64,000 nucleotides of DNA from Stercorarius parasiticus (lineage: Eukaryota > Chordata > Aves > Charadriiformes > Stercorariidae). Location: assembly GCA_013396915.1 (NCBI GenBank), contig VWZL01000430.1:504969-568968 (forward strand), read 5' to 3'. The translations under genes were made by a program, and so were the position numbers. A model generated the notes under the pieces. It saw only the letters and a program-made list of their open reading frames with translations, searched no databases and was not told where the DNA came from. The number at the start of each line of letters is the position of its first letter. The first letter of the stretch is position 1. Below are positions 9,755 through 20,635 of this stretch, one piece after another.

Positions 9755-9965
9755 CTCTAAAGACATTCTTACAGGTTAATTAATTATGTTTACATTATTT
9801 GATCATGTACAGAATTTAATATATTCTATTATATATAATCTTTCTTGAATGCTTTTTTAAAAAGGATTATTCTTTGGTCAGGATCATTACCGCATTCGTT
9901 TTATACACCACCTCTCGTTTCAGGCATACTTAAAATCATTGGAAACTGATGGCAAATGGCTATTT
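9755..9965 (+). promoter_or_regulatory. AT-rich block in the FOXO6 3' UTR
   Basis: About 200 bp, strongly AT-rich between GC-rich flanks, with TTAATTAATTATG, TGTTTAC (9787-9793), TTTAATATATTC, TATATATAATC, CTTTTTTAAAAAGG and several TTTA words. It is non-repetitive and looks like a constrained UTR block (a site for RNA-binding proteins or microRNAs) or an internal polyadenylation region. No AATAAA is present in it. Confidence 0.4.
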
Positions 9966-11004
9966 AATACCCGGCACCCAGCTCTGCGCATGGCAGGGGG
10001 GAAGGAGAGGCAGGGAGGGCAGCTGGGGCTGCCAGGGAGAAAAGGGGGTCTCTGCCCCCCAAGCATGGGAGGAAGGGAAGGGGTCCTGGCTCTTCCAGGC
10101 ATCTGCTCTCCAGGCACACCTCCAGCAGCACACCAGCAGCCGGGCAGCGCGGGCCGGCGGGGGCTACCCCCGGCAGTCGGGCATTTGCAGGTGGGATGCT
10201 CAGGCACAGAGGCCCGCCCCCACAAACCCCTTCGGTGTCACAGATACGGGGCGACCATCATCGCGGAGGGGAAGCCACGCCAGCAGTAGGAGAAATGCCC
10301 CCTGGCCTTGTCCCGCACCTGCCCCGCTCCCCCCGGCTTGCCTCCCCCTGCCCTGCTGCGTGGTGCCCCCGGGCATCCACCTCCGGGGCGCGTCCCATTG
10401 CCAAGCTGTCTTTGTGGTTCGTGACCGTGGGGTTGTCGTGTGTGCGGTGGAGTCGTGTTGGTAAGCGTCGTGTGTACAGTCGTCGTGCGGTGCGAGGGAC
10501 GGCGGGCAGCAGGAGGCAGGAACAGAGACCACCTCCCTCAAAGTGGCTGGGACCCTGGGGAAGGCTGGAGGGAGAGGCGAGATGGGCTGGCCCCATCGCG
10601 GCGGAGGGGAGCGGAGCCGAGGGATGCCAGGACTGTGGTGCCCGGGTGGGGTGGTGGTGATGGCATGGGGGTGTCAGGGCTGTGCCCATGGGGCAGGCAG
10701 GTCCTGGGGGTGCTGGCGCAGCCGTGCCCCCTGTGGCTCCCACCGCCCTGCTGCCAGCGCTGCTGGAAAGGGAAACCAGGGCTTTATTTTGCTGGCAGAG
10801 GCTCCACGTTCCCTCCCTGGAAGGAGTTCCCCGAACACAGGCCACCTCACATCCCACCTCGCTCGGCTTCAACCTCCCCACTCCATCANGGGACAAGGAG
10901 CATCTTCTGCTCCCAGCCCTGCTCCCGCCCAGCCCCAGCCCTGCCCGGAGCGAGGAGCCGGCGTCGAGGGGATGCTGAAGGGACCCCACTGGTTTGCTTC
11001 ATAA

Positions 11005-11217
11005 CGGCAGTTTTTGGTCCGTCCTTTCCCTCGTATTTATAACTGTACAGACTGGGGGGGAGGGTCTCTGACAGGCGTCATCTCTCACCACGCATCTATC
11101 GTAGGCAATGGTAACTTTCTTGATCGTGCTATTAGAGTTTGTGTATGTGGCAATGTAAAGAACTGTGTATAGTGCATTGTACAGCATATTTTCATGAATA
11201 AAATTGTTTTAAATATT
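11005..11217 (+). promoter_or_regulatory. AT-rich terminal block of the FOXO6 3' UTR
   Basis: The last 200 bp before the poly(A) signal are AU-rich, with CGTATTTATAACTG (one AU-rich-element-like UAUUUAU), ATGTAAAG, GTGTATAGTG and GCATTGTACAGC. Terminal 3' UTR blocks of transcription factor genes are often conserved for mRNA control. No specific microRNA site is claimed. Confidence 0.45.
11197..11202 (+). terminator. FOXO6: poly(A) signal AATAAA, probable FOXO6 3' end
   Basis: Canonical hexamer in CATGAATAAAATTG, followed about 17-30 bases later by a GT-rich stretch (TATGTGTGTCTGAGC, 11221-11235) that suits a downstream cleavage-factor site. Cleavage is expected near 11215-11220. It is the first AATAAA downstream of the stop in a fitting context. 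Confidence 0.75.
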
Positions 11218-11890
11218 GCTTATGTGTGTCTGAGCTGGGGCAGGAGGGGCAGTGCTGGACCAGTGAAGCTGGGGGGCCTGGGGAGAGCCAGCGAGGAGAA
11301 GAGGTGACATTTGGTGAAAATGAGCTTGCAGCCAGCATGGGGATGGTTGGGCTGAGGAGGTGCTCATGCAGTCCTGCCTGGACACAGAGCTCTGGACATT
11401 CTCCTGGGCACTTTATAAATATATGTATTTGCTGACTTTTAACAATATTTTCTGAGACTGATGGACTGCGTCGGTGTCACCACTGCCTGGTGCAGCAATG
11501 GGTGACAGTGCCCAGCTCGTGGTGGTGCTCATGCCCTGCACTCACCACCCCAAGTCCCTTCATTCCCTGAGCGCAGCCCCAGCCCCTGGCCTGGAAATCC
11601 CCTTTTTCAGCTGCTGTGGGAGCTGTTTGAACTGAAACTTCCCCTTCTTGTGGGTGAATTTATTTCCTGTCCTGGAAAAAAATTGCCAAAGTGACTGGAG
11701 TCTGTGGCTCCTAGTTTGGGCAAGGATTTTGGGTCTTGGGGCAGAGTGGGTTGGGAAAAAACCTCTGTGGTTGAGGGCTCAGGTTCAGGGATGGGTCTCT
11801 GCTCTAAGACCCCTCAGTCAGCCCCGAAAAGGGGACTTGGCCACCCAAGGGGCTCCCCAGAGCTCATCAAAGCAGGCTGGAGAAGCTGAA
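11218..11890. other. intergenic, nothing recognised
   Basis: Non-repetitive DNA after the FOXO6 poly(A) signal. A small AT-rich patch with ATAAATATATG and AACAATATTTTC lies at 11410-11460. No coding sequence or repeat is recognised. Confidence 0.5.
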
Positions 11891-11894
11891 ACCC

Positions 11895-12412
11895 CTCTGA
11901 GGACTAACCTGATCTGCTTCTATGACAAGGTGACCCGCTCGGTGGATGAGGGAAAGGCTGGGTGTTGTTTACTTGGACTTTAGTAACGCCTTCGACACAG
12001 TTTCCCACAGCATTCTCCTGGAGAAACTGGCTGCCCATGGTTTGGACAGGCGTACACTTCACTGGGTGAAAAAATGGCTGGAGGGCCAGGCCCAGAGAGT
12101 GGTGATGAATGGGGTTCAATCCAGTTGGTGGATGGTCACAAGTGGTGTTCCCCAGGGCTCGGTACTGGGGCCAGTTCTCTTTAATATCTTTATCAAAAAC
12201 CTGGACAAGGGGGTCAAGTGCACCCTCAGAAAGTTCTCAGATGACACCAAGTTGGGTGGGAGTGTCGGTCTGCTGGAGGGTAGAACAGCTCTACAGAGGG
12301 ATCTGGGCAGGCTGGATCGATGGGCCAAGGCCAATGGTGTGAGGTTCAACAAGGCCAAGTTGGACTTGATGATCTTAAAGGTCCTTTCCAACCTAAACGA
12401 TTCCATGGTTCT
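11895..12412 (+). mobile_element. CR1 LINE fragment: RT domain joined to 3' UTR
   Basis: The + strand encodes the CR1 reverse-transcriptase core: [17 protein letters not shown], then after a frameshift near 11958 [38 protein letters not shown], and the catalytic box as FSDDTKLGG, then [16 protein letters not shown]. At about 12357 the reading passes directly into the CR1 3' tail (TTGGACTTGATGATCTTAAA, CCTTTCCAACC, GATTCCATGGTTCT). The rest of ORF2 is therefore deleted. With the frameshift and the deletion the copy is dead. Confidence 0.95.
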
Positions 12413-14689
12413 GGGTGCTCTCAGGCACAGAAAGCTGAATATTGCCCTGCTGCCAGGCACCAAATGGGCCAAGGGGACGGGTCCCCTCCAAAACCACTGT
12501 TCCCATCCCAGCGCTGTGGCCAGCCGATCTCTGCTCCTCATCCTGCCTCTCCTTGGGGAGGTTTTTGGATGGCTTCTCTGAGGGGGCTGCAGGAAAGGCA
12601 GGACTCATTCCAGGTCACTCAGCACCTGAGCTCCTGATCCCATGTATAACTTGAATTCAACTTCTCCCTTGATAAACAGCTACAAGAAAGGTGGGGAAAC
12701 TAAGGCAGCCTCCCAAACCTATTTCAAAATGTACCCCCCATCTCCCCATCCATCTGGTGCCTGGGGGAAGGGGCTGTTGGATGTGGTTTGCAGGAGTCCG
12801 TGCACGCTATGCACAGTATCTGAACAATACGTCTCCATCATACGGCACTTGCAGCCAAGCACCCTAGTGTCACCAGTTCAGCCATCTCCACTTGCTGGTG
12901 TTGCAGGTGGAGCATCTTTCTTCGTTTCTGCTCTTGTGGATTGTCCCTATGTCACTGCCACATAGCGAAGTGCAGGCATGGAGAGTCCTGGTGAGGAGGC
13001 TCGAGACACCCAGTTCTTGTCTACTGATGGTCTTTTGGTAACTCGGAGAAACAGTCATTAGAGTGGCAGGGCGGTCATGCCTCAGAGGTGCTCCCAAAGA
13101 CCTGGCACATCCCTGCAAGCTGGTCCCTCCAGACCAGTTCTGGACACAACCATGAAAGGGAAAGGAGTTCAACTACTAAAGACCTTCCTATCAGAGAATT
13201 CAATTAGTGCAGAATCTAATTGCTGTGGGTCGATGGGTGAGAAGGTTCCAACCCCTGACCCAGCAGTGAGCCTGACTGGGTGCAAGAGGACACTGTCCTT
13301 TGCCCCGTGCTGTCACGGGGCATGCAGGGACCCGTCACCCCGGTGCTGTGGTGTGTGTCGTGCACCAGCAGCTACTTCAGAGCCAACGAGCTCATGGGGG
13401 GGGCAGTGTGGGGTCTGTCTCTGCAGGGCTGGAGGAGGGGTGCCACAGAGGAACCCCCCTGCCCAGCTGGAGGGAAGCCGAGGGTCCCCCTTGGGTGGCT
13501 GAGAAACCTGGGACAGGAGGGTGTCTGGGATGGCATGTGGGATTTGTGTCCTGAGCGGGCAAGAGGTGGGAGCAGCCTGAACGTGCCACGGACGAGCTGC
13601 AAGCACCCCACAGGATGTCACCCCACTCATCACAGGGGGCTCAAATGCTGGGGACATCACCCGGGAGTTCTCTGGGGGAGGACGCTGGGATCCAGGTGTT
13701 TCTCGTGGGCTCCCACGGGGATTTGTGCTTGACATGAAGCCACTCACCCCTCGTTGTAAGGAAACTTGCAATGTAACCCAGGATCACTGCTGGCAGCATC
13801 TACGGAGGTTACAGGGCTGGGAAGCCCTCAGGTGAGGGGCTCGGCTCTGAATTGGGATTAGTTCAGCATTTTGTAGGAGCAAAGGGCAGAATCAGGGATG
13901 GTGCGACCAGGGCTGGAGCAAAAGACACCAGGAAGGGTTTGGGGGCTTGAATACCATTATATGAGACAGGGGCTGCAAACGGGGCCAGAGGAACAGGGAT
14001 CCCCTTAGCACACAGCACAGAGGTGGACGGATCCTATAGGTTTCCCAGGGAGTGGGGCAAGGAGCTCACGCAGCCTCTTGCTCCCCTGTGCCATCTCTGC
14101 CATGCGGGAGAGGTGAAGCCAGGGTGTGCTTTCACCAAGAGAAGGTCCGTCACTCTTTGTCTGTGTCCTCCAGGATCCCAGCACAAGACATGGGTGCTGG
14201 AGAAGCAACTCCAGAGAGCAACAGAGGAAACACAGCTTTTATTCACATTGTCCCTTTCCACCAGCATTATTAGTCCTTTCCACGGCAGTCTGGTGCAAAG
14301 TTCTCCCCGCTTTGCAAATCGCCTGCAGTGTCCCCCCCGGCCCCATGAGCGACTTCGCAGCAGGACATCCCTCCTCCCAGTGGGCTCTGCCGGGATGCAG
14401 ACATCCCAGTGCATCCTCCCCATCACCGCTGGGACCTGCCAGGGGAAAGTGTCCCCTGCAGAGTCCTGCAGTGGCAGTTTGTGCCCGCCGCTGTGCAGCC
14501 CAGCCCGTGACCTCTCCAGTGTGAAACTACCCCACATGATGGTTTGGGTTTTCCTGTTTTTTTTAAGAAAACATCACATGGCGCCCAGGTGACCCCTTGC
14601 TGTTCTCCGTGTCCTCAGCAAACCCCTCTGCCTCGCTGGGGAAACTTGTAATCCTGGATTTAAAGAGAAAAAAAAAACCCAACAGGAAG
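12413..14689. other. intergenic, no gene recognised
   Basis: GC-rich unique sequence with only chance open frames. At 12689-12720 the words GGTGGGGAAACTAAGGCAG resemble a MIR remnant in reverse orientation. AT-rich patches occur at 13740-13800 and 14640-14690 (poly-A run at 14668-14677). Confidence 0.45.
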
Positions 14690-14935
14690 AAAGACGTCAA
14701 GTTGGTTTGACAGGATCTATTTTCCATAAATCCCTGTTGATTGGCATTAATTATATCACCCTTTCTGATTCTTTATTCATTGCATTCCATATCAGCCGTT
14801 CCATTATTTTGCCTGGGATCAATGTCAGGCTGACAGACTTGTAATTACCCACGTCCTCCTGTTTCCCCTTTTAAAATATTAGGCCAACCTCCACCTTCCT
14901 CCCAGTGCCCCAGAAATTTCCATGTGCTCTGCACC
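14690..14935 (-). mobile_element. old CR1/L3-like LINE fragment (RT N-terminal region)
   Basis: The minus strand, read from about 14870 down to 14695, gives VGNYKSVSLTLIPGKIMERL, then IWNAMNKES, and in further frames a decayed counterpart of the QxGFxKGKSCxTNL segment. This is the conserved start of the CR1-type reverse-transcriptase domain (NYRPVSLTSIPGKxMEQ). The DNA is AT-rich and diverged, with stops and frame shifts, so it is much older than the other CR1 copies here. It lies opposite in orientation to FOXO6. Confidence 0.8.
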
Positions 14936-16596
14936 ATCCCGAAACTCAACGGCAGTTGTCTAGGACGTGCTTCAGCCAAGTCTCCTGGCCAGTGGCTGTC
15001 CTCCCTGGAAGACTGCAAACCCCCAGCACCGGGCATCTGCTGAGCATCTCCTGTCAGCTCCTGAGCAGAGCCCGTTTCTGTCCTCCCCGTGGTTGTCCTC
15101 CTTCCAGACGCTCAGCAGAGCTGCATGCTGACAGCTTCTGCCTGCTCTGCACGCACTGACCTTCTCCCAGTGCCATCTCCTAATGCCAGCAGCGGGAGCC
15201 CAGCAGGGTCAGCACTGCCACGGCTCTCAGTGTACCGAGAGCCCTCGTACAAGCGTGAGTTGCAGCCAGCTGCCAGGGTGGGATTTGATGTTGTGCTGAG
15301 AGGTTGGACAGGATGGATCAGTGGCTGTTCTGGTCTGAAACATGGTGGGAATGCAGCCTGGCTCTCTTCCCACCCGACCCACTCCTGCTCCCGTGACACC
15401 CTCACCCCTCCTCGGCAGCTCCCAGGGAGTGGGCTGCTCTCCTGCAGCCGTTTCAGCCCTAACTTTGCCTTTCCCAGCTTCCCTTGACCCTGTGCTCAGC
15501 CCACTCTTCTCCTCAACTCCATCTGCTCCCTGTGCTCTCACAATCCCAGGTCTGCCCAGAGCTGGCCTCCATCTTGAGCTCTCTGCTCCCTGGCAGCTCT
15601 CACGTCCTTCTGCTCTGCCCTGCAGTCCTGCATTCTGCCACTTCCTCAGCCTCAGGTGGGAAGATGAGGACCACAACATCAGGGTAAAGAACTGCATCCC
15701 ACCAGTACCTCTGTCATGGTACATGGATGCCCTGGATGCGACCAGCCCATCATGTGGATTTTGTAAGCCAAGGTGTCGGTGATGTCCTGGTCCATGGATG
15801 TGCCTTCCCAGTCATGAGCTCAACGCTACCCTGCAAATGGACAAGCCATCAATCAGACATAGTCCCCATTGTGGCTTTCAGGCTATGGATGATTTCCATC
15901 TGACTGTAAAGATGGACTGCTCTGCACATGTCCTACCCTCTGTCCCACTCTGGGGATGGGGAGGAAATGGTAGAGCAGCACCATGTGTCAGCTGCGCGGT
16001 CCTGAGCCAGGATCAGCTGCACGCAAGGTGCTGGCAGCGTCCCACTCCCGCGGCCATTGCAACAGAGAGGTTGCACTCGCAGTGCTGGTGGCTACCACTC
16101 CAGCTCTCCTCGTGTCTCGGTCTGCAAGGATGCACTGTAAAAGTCCTCATCTGGGATGGACATCAGCTGGAGGTGAAGGGGATACCGGATGGCAGTGAGC
16201 TGGGCAGACACTTGGGATCAAATTCAGCTCAGGTCTTAAAGAGGAAAGCTCTGGGGATGCGTAACATGGCTGTGAGATGAAGATCTGATTGTCCAATTCA
16301 CACAGGATTGCTTTGTCTGGCCAAGGAACCCTTCAAGAAGTTGCACAAAGCCCATGGTCCATGAGAGACTTTCCTTCCCATACCACCCCTCAAAGTGAGC
16401 TGGATGAAGTCAGCAGGCTGAGGAAGGCGTCTGGCTTGGCCCCCGCCTGTGCAGCCGGGAAGACATTAATTTATATCACTGGGAAGGGGATGCTCTTTAG
16501 AGAGCATTGCCCAAGACCTGTCCTCCAAAGGATGCCCAAAACATCCCAGTGAGGAGGCCTGCTAAAAGAGCAGGAGGTAGAACGGACTACACTGCC
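14936..16596. other. intergenic, no gene recognised
   Basis: Mixed-composition unique DNA. Open frames of up to about 165 codons on both strands overlap one another and carry no family motif. There is no RNA gene and no clear repeat. Confidence 0.4.
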
Positions 16597-17190
16597 GTGG
16601 CCAGCAGATCCAGAGAGGTGATTCTGCCCCCCTGCTCTGCTCTGGGGAGACCCCACCTGGAGTACTGTGTCCAGCTCTGGAGCCCTCAGCACAAGAAGGA
16701 CATGGAGCTGTTGGAGCGGGGCCAGAGGAGGGCCATGAGGATGATCCGAGGCTGGAGCCCCTCTGCTGTGAGGACAGGTTGAGAGAGTTGGGGTTGTTCA
16801 GCCTGGAGAAGAGAAGGCTCCGAGGAGACCTTAGAGCCCCTTCCAGTCCCTGAAGGGGGCCTACAGGAAAGCTGGGGAGGGGCTGTTTGCAAGGGCATGG
16901 AGCAACAGGACGAGGGGCAATGGTTTTAAACTAGAGCAGGGCAGGTTTAGATTAGCCATGAGGAAGAAGTTCTTTACACTGAGGGTGGTGAGACACTGGC
17001 CCAGGTTGCCCAGAGAGGGGGTGGAGGCCCCATCCCTGGAGACCTTCAAGGCCAGGCTGGATGAGGCTCTGAGCAACCTGATCTAGTTGCAGATGTCCCT
17101 GCTGACTGCAGAGGGGTTGGACTAGATGGCCTTTAGAGGTCCCTTCCAACCCAACACATTCTATGATTCTATCATTCTATGGTTCTATGA
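16597..17190 (+). mobile_element. CR1 LINE, 5'-truncated
   Basis: It begins in the C-terminal part of ORF2 ([24 protein letters not shown], then [17 protein letters not shown]), continues through decayed [14 protein letters not shown] and the FTLRVVRHWPRLPREGVEAPSLE-equivalent segment, and ends in the 3' UTR (TTGGACTAGATGGCCTTTAG, CCCTTCCAACCC) with octamer-like ATTCTATGATTCTATCATTC at 17159-17190. Small indels break the frame. The copy is about 97 percent identical by eye to the inverted copy at 42713-43203. Confidence 0.95.
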
Positions 17191-18115
17191 CCCCTGAGCA
17201 TCCAGGCAGAGCTGAGGGGAGGGATGTGGGAAGGGGGCGATGTTGGGGGGAGCAGGATGGGGAATGGATGGGGCAGTTGACCTCCTGGGGAGAGCAATGT
17301 TCTGACATAGGCAGCTCTTCAGTGTGAGGAGCCAGGGGGTCCAGGGCAGCCGGGGCAGGGAGGTCATTAGTTCCCATTGACCCCAAAGCCTTGATTCTGC
17401 CCACAAAAAGCCTTCACTGGGGCTGCCCCAGGGGCTCTAGGTGCAGGGCAGGGAGATCCATGCACCTGCCGCCCTCACACCCAGCTGTAAGCCATCGCTG
17501 CCCTGTCCCGTTCACGCAGGCAGTGCCGGCCCATCCCCGTGGCACAAGGGAGGGGAGAGGGTTTTGGAGCCAAGGAAAGCTGAGACCATTCAACCAAAAC
17601 ATTGTCAGGGATCTGCACGCTGGTGGGAGGTGGGGAGTGGGGTAGCCCCCGGGGGAGCAGCACCTGGCTGAAACATGCTGCTGCCCAGCAGGAGGAGGGA
17701 CAGGCTCATCCCACTGGCTCCGCAGCAAAGCTGGGCCACCCCAGGCACTGTCTGTGTCCCTTCCCACCCCCTGGAGGATGCAGTGGGAGGAAAGAGAGAT
17801 CAGCATCCCCACTGAGACCCAGGGAACGGGGAGAGGTGGAAATCCGGCATCTCTCCTGCTGTCCCTGCTCTCCCAACCCGCGCCCGCTCCACTCTGCCTG
17901 CTGCCTTCGCCTGCCTGTGAGGCAGGGACGTCCCTGCGGGACGAAGGGGCACATGTGGAGCTGCACAGAGATTTGTCTTCATTTACAGGCTTTGGGCAGG
18001 GAAGCGGGAGGGTCTCCAGCAGCTGGAGCTGTGCCTCTGACCCTTCCCACCCCATCCCGCCTCAGCAGAGCTAGGGCTGGTTTCATCTCGCTGGCGTTGG
18101 CTGCAGGCTTGTCCT
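17191..18115. other. intergenic, GC-rich, nothing recognised
   Basis: Unique GC-rich sequence with overlapping chance frames on both strands (up to 213 codons on the minus strand) and no recognisable domain. Confidence 0.4.
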
Positions 18116-18262
18116 GAGAGGATACTTTGACATATTTTCCTATTATATGAGATAACTGGCACTTGAGAGGCTTAATTGGAGAGCTGCAAAAGTGTGTTGC
18201 TTTCTAATCCTTTGAAGACAGCAGCCCCTGCGTGGCCATAAATACTCTCTTGGCTACACCAG
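18116..18262. promoter_or_regulatory. AT-rich island
   Basis: GATACTTTGACATATTTTCC, TATTATATGAGATAAC, GGCTTAATTGG and GGCCATAAATAC in about 150 bp. It is unique and non-coding, a candidate conserved element by composition only. Confidence 0.25.
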
Positions 18263-18539
18263 CAGCCTCCCCGTCGCCCCTGTGTTTCGTTAACTCAGCT
18301 CCTCAAAGCTCCCGGATGAGCCGGAGGGATCCAGCCCACAGGCACTTCTCTGCTTTGTCCCTGGAGCTGAAGGTCAGGTCCTGGGGAGGGGACGGGGGCT
18401 CCCACGGGCGCCGGGGGGACGGGAGCCAGGCCAGGGTGCAGCATCCCCCTCCCCGCTATCCCACGGGCAGATGTATCCACAGACGCCCTTGGAGCATGCG
18501 GAAGAGGATGAGTACAGAAGGCTATAGACAAATAAGGAG

Positions 18540-18800
18540 GAAAGCCTTCAGGAGCATGTGTCTGTCATAAGATATTCCCTTGCAGAAATCTTGGAAACCT
18601 TAGAAAGAGTTTTTGTTCAATGTTATTAATTAAGGCAAAAGAATCCCCATATGGAAAGAGAAACAGTCAAGTTATATTTTTGCTAAATACGCGGCACCAT
18701 ATGGTAACATACAGAAAATTGGCCACATAGGCAGCCTAGAATATATGTTACCATATGTTCATATGTACTTTATAATTTCTTTGTTTTTGAAAGAGGGCAT
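18540..18800. promoter_or_regulatory. AT-rich island with four CATATG E-boxes and an inverted repeat
   Basis: Four CATATG hexamers lie within 118 bp (18648-18653, 18699-18704, 18752-18757, 18760-18765). Two of them sit in a perfect 14-bp inverted repeat (18699-18712 and 18744-18757) around a 31-base spacer containing TTGGCCACATAGGCAGCCTA. TTATTAATTAAGG lies upstream. CATATG is bound by several bHLH factors. The arrangement could be a regulatory element, a short palindromic transposon remnant, or chance; I favour a regulatory element because the island is wider than the palindrome. Confidence 0.4.
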
Positions 18801-20635
18801 TGTCTTATGGGGCAAAAATGAGCAGCCCACCCCAGGGAGAAGGAGAAACATCACAAGCTGCTTTTTCTGAATTAAGCCCAAGGAAGCAACCCAACCACCT
18901 GGCCTGAGGGCTGCCGGCGCAGGCAGGAGGGATGAGGCAGCATGAGGCCAGCGTGAGCTTCTGCCCTGCTCCGTGTCCTCCGCTATACCTCCTCGGCATG
19001 GGCTGCACTGCCAAGAGCCTGGTGTGCGTAGGGAGACCCGAGGAGGAGGAGGAGGAGGAGGAGGAGGAGGAGGAGGAGGAGCGAAGAGCCTCCCGTTGGT
19101 GCTGTCCCCAGGAAACCTTAATTTCCCCGCAGCAAAAGCAAGAGGGGAGAGAGGGAAAGGATCTGCTGGCAAAGCAGTGGGCACCTTGGGAACACACAAA
19201 GAGACTCCGTGTGCTGAGCTCTCACTGGGCTTCTCCCCCAAACTAGTCGGACAGAGGATCTCCGGTGTGCGTGTGTGTGCGTGCAGGCATGTATGTGCAT
19301 GGGGAGCTGTCATTTACCCTGAGGGGACATTGTCACAGTGGGAGAGAGCCCATAGCATGGCATAATGTCACTAGAGACCAGGTCCTCAGAGACTAGAGAC
19401 TCCGGTATCCCCCTGGGGTGTGCAAAGGTGCGGTGGTCCCTCCAAGGGGACTGGCCAGGGGCAAAGCGCTGGCACAGAGCTTTGCTGTGCAAAGACGCCC
19501 CAGCATTTGGCCTCGCTCAGAACAGCCCTGATCACTTCACTAATTGTTTTTTCTTTTTTTTCTGCTCCATTTTCCCCTCCATCCGCCCTTGGTCCCCCTC
19601 CAAGGACAGGCAGTTTTGCCTTCCTGGTGTTGCGCAGTGCTGACCCCCAGACCCCCAGCGCAACCCCAGCCCCAGCAGCACCCGGCTGGCTTCGGAATGC
19701 CCTGCAGCTCCTCAGGAAGCCATAACTCAATCCACAGCCCCCAGAGCGGGGCTTCAGGGCTCGTGGATGGCTGATTAATCGTCAGTGAGTCTGCGGGCTG
19801 CTGGCCTTCCTGACTGCCGCTGCAGAGGGTTTAATGCAGAGCTGCAGAGAGCCCTGCCCAGCGGCGACTGCCGAGATGCTCGCCGAGCCGCGGCAATGCA
19901 TCCCCCTTCCCAAAGCCACCAGCACCCTGGGCTGGGCCCTCAAAAATTATGTCTGGGGGGAAATACATGGGGCCATAACCAGATGGGCAAGGCAGAGGTC
20001 TCTGCTAGCAGCCAGCTTTGCTCCTGTCACCACTGGATGTTTGGTCCTGGGTCTGTTTCAGCTCCGGTGCACAGCCCACGGCTCAGCTCTGACAAACACC
20101 TGGCAGCTGCTACAGACTCGCGGTAAACGCAAACCTCCGCTCCACAGCGAGCACCGGCCCCTCTTGATGGAGGTTCCTTGGCTCTTCTTGTGCCACCTGC
20201 TCTGTGCATGGAAAGGACTCAACTGCAAAAGCGTCCCTTGGTCCCAGGAAAGTGAAGGTTGCAGTGAAAGTGTGTGTCCCACCAGGGAATAAGGGCTGCT
20301 CCTGTCTGAGTGCAAGCTGAGGGGGTGACACCCAGTGTCCCCATCCCATCCAGCATCCTGGGGGCTCTGCCGACTCCCCACTGTGTGGCTTTGCTCCAGG
20401 CATGGGGCAGGATCAATGACAAAGAGTTCCTCTGTCCAGGAGCATGTCATGAGCTGTACGGTCTCTGTCGCCTGGTGCTGCAGCTCAGGAGGTGATTGGG
20501 AGATGCAGGAGGCCTGGAAGCTGCCTGGCCAGCCTGACAGTGCTTCATGGGTTGTGACAGGCTTGGCTTGTGCAGTGGAGCATGCTGGTTGTGGGCTGAG
20601 ACCCTGGACGTTGGCTGCCACTGTCCTGCAGTTAT
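18801..20635. other. intergenic, no gene recognised
   Basis: Unique DNA apart from the GGA repeat listed separately. At 19740-19790 a short AT-richer patch (GCTGATTAATCGTCAGTGAG) is seen. No coding family is recognised. Confidence 0.4.
19039..19081 (+). repeat. (GGA)14 purine microsatellite
   Basis: A pure GAG/AGG tract of about 43 bases without a pyrimidine. Such mirror-symmetric purine tracts can form triplex (H-DNA) and are prone to length change. Open frames through it read as poly-Glu, poly-Gly or poly-Ser and are not evidence of a gene. Confidence 0.95.

Larger units (their letters stand above)
7794..11217 (+). other. FOXO6: FOXO6 3' untranslated region (inferred extent)
   Basis: The 3.4 kb after the stop contains no credible gene and ends with a canonical AATAAA at 11197-11202 in an AT-rich block. 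Composition alternates: GC-rich 7900-9760, AT-rich 9760-9960, GC- and CpG-rich 9960-11000, AT-rich 11005-11217. FOXO mRNAs usually have long 3' UTRs, so a single 3' UTR is the simplest reading, but a 3' UTR intron cannot be excluded. The long open frames inside it (for example 8383-9393) look like chance GC-rich frames with biased, low-complexity translations. A single N lies at 10889. Confidence 0.65.

Noticed and set aside
18759..19365. Poly-Ser, poly-Glu and poly-Gly frames near 19.05 kb
   Set aside because: Created by the GGA repeat in three frames.
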